A stretch of DNA of 5,808 nucleotides from Candidatus Acidiferrum typicum. GTDB lineage: Bacteria; Acidobacteriota; Terriglobia; Acidiferrales; UBA7541. Under the pieces are notes generated by a model, which worked only from the letters and a program-made list of their open reading frames with translations, was not told the DNA's origin and did not search any database. The position numbers and the translations under genes were made by a program. Where the stretch lies: assembly GCA_025463105.1 (NCBI GenBank), contig JAOAPW010000499.1, forward strand, positions 1 through 5,808, in the 5' to 3' direction. Shown here in pieces: positions 5,668-5,808 of this stretch (positions are counted from its first letter, which is position 1; each line of letters starts with the position of its first letter).

Positions 5668-5808
5668 GCGAGCAATCCCGCCAGCAGGGCCGCTCGTTCG
5701 GGAAGCGAGCGAATAACTATGTTTTCGCGCGGGCTGTGCGCATTCTCGCCCATGGCGCCTAGTCCATCGAGAGTCGGGACGCCAATCGCGGCCGTGAAAT
5801 TTCCGTCC
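5658..5808 (-). CDS. M20-family metallopeptidase (carboxypeptidase G2-like), C-terminal 49 residues only
   Basis: The minus strand is open from the right edge to a TAG at 5660-5658. The 49 visible residues include DGNFTAAIGVPTLDGLGAMG, then ENAHSPREN and a closing helix SLPERAALLAGLLATL. This is the C-terminal signature of M20 peptidases of the glutamate carboxypeptidase/ArgE/DapE group: a DGN-x-T-A strand, the GLG-x-x-G-x-x-A-H segment whose His is the last ligand of the di-zinc site, the acidic residue a few positions later, and a terminal helix packing on the catalytic domain. The exact substrate (glutamyl peptide, dipeptide or acyl-amino acid) and whether the protein is exported cannot be told, because the N-terminal part lies outside the window. 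It converges on the TPR/peptidase-MA gene with 51 bases between the stop codons. Confidence 0.85.
   Translation of the reverse strand, partial: DGNFTAAIGVPTLDGLGAMGENAHSPRENIVIRSLPERAALLAGLLATL

Overview
The window looks like chromosomal DNA of a moderately GC-rich Gram-negative soil bacterium. The closest match I can recall is Acidobacteriota (Koribacter/Terriglobus-like): secreted M1 peptidases of this architecture, orphan FecR-like proteins with a glycine-rich C-terminal membrane segment, and TPR proteins ending in a peptidase-MA domain are all familiar from that phylum. This is inference from protein style, not a database result.

Layout, left to right. A minus-strand gene for an exported two-module VOC (glyoxalase-fold) protein runs off the left edge (1-672). 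A 213-bp divergent promoter region (673-885) separates it from a plus-strand FecR-like exported protein (886-1536). That gene converges, 32 bp apart, on a long minus-strand gene for an exported M1-family (gluzincin) peptidase (1569-4064). An 81-bp divergent promoter region (4065-4145) leads to a plus-strand gene for an exported protein with TPR repeats and a peptidase-MA-like catalytic domain (4146-5606). This converges on the C-terminal end of a minus-strand M20-family metallopeptidase (5658-5808), which enters from the right edge. Strands alternate gene by gene, so every gene is probably its own transcription unit. Coding density is high and no gene-free stretch exceeds 300 bases.

All four genes whose 5' ends are visible encode an N-terminal signal peptide. 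Three of the five genes are metallopeptidases: two gluzincins transcribed back to back and one M20. The neighbourhood therefore reads as an envelope or extracellular protein- and peptide-handling region, but nothing in the sequence proves joint function. The best regulatory observations are the 81-bp divergent region, where both predicted promoters have extended -10 elements so close to the ATGs that the mRNAs should be leaderless or nearly so, and two inverted repeats of identical 5-7-5 geometry placed on core promoter elements in the VOC/FecR divergent region. I see no tRNA, rRNA, CRISPR array, insertion sequence or phage gene, and I did not find a convincing new multi-gene system.
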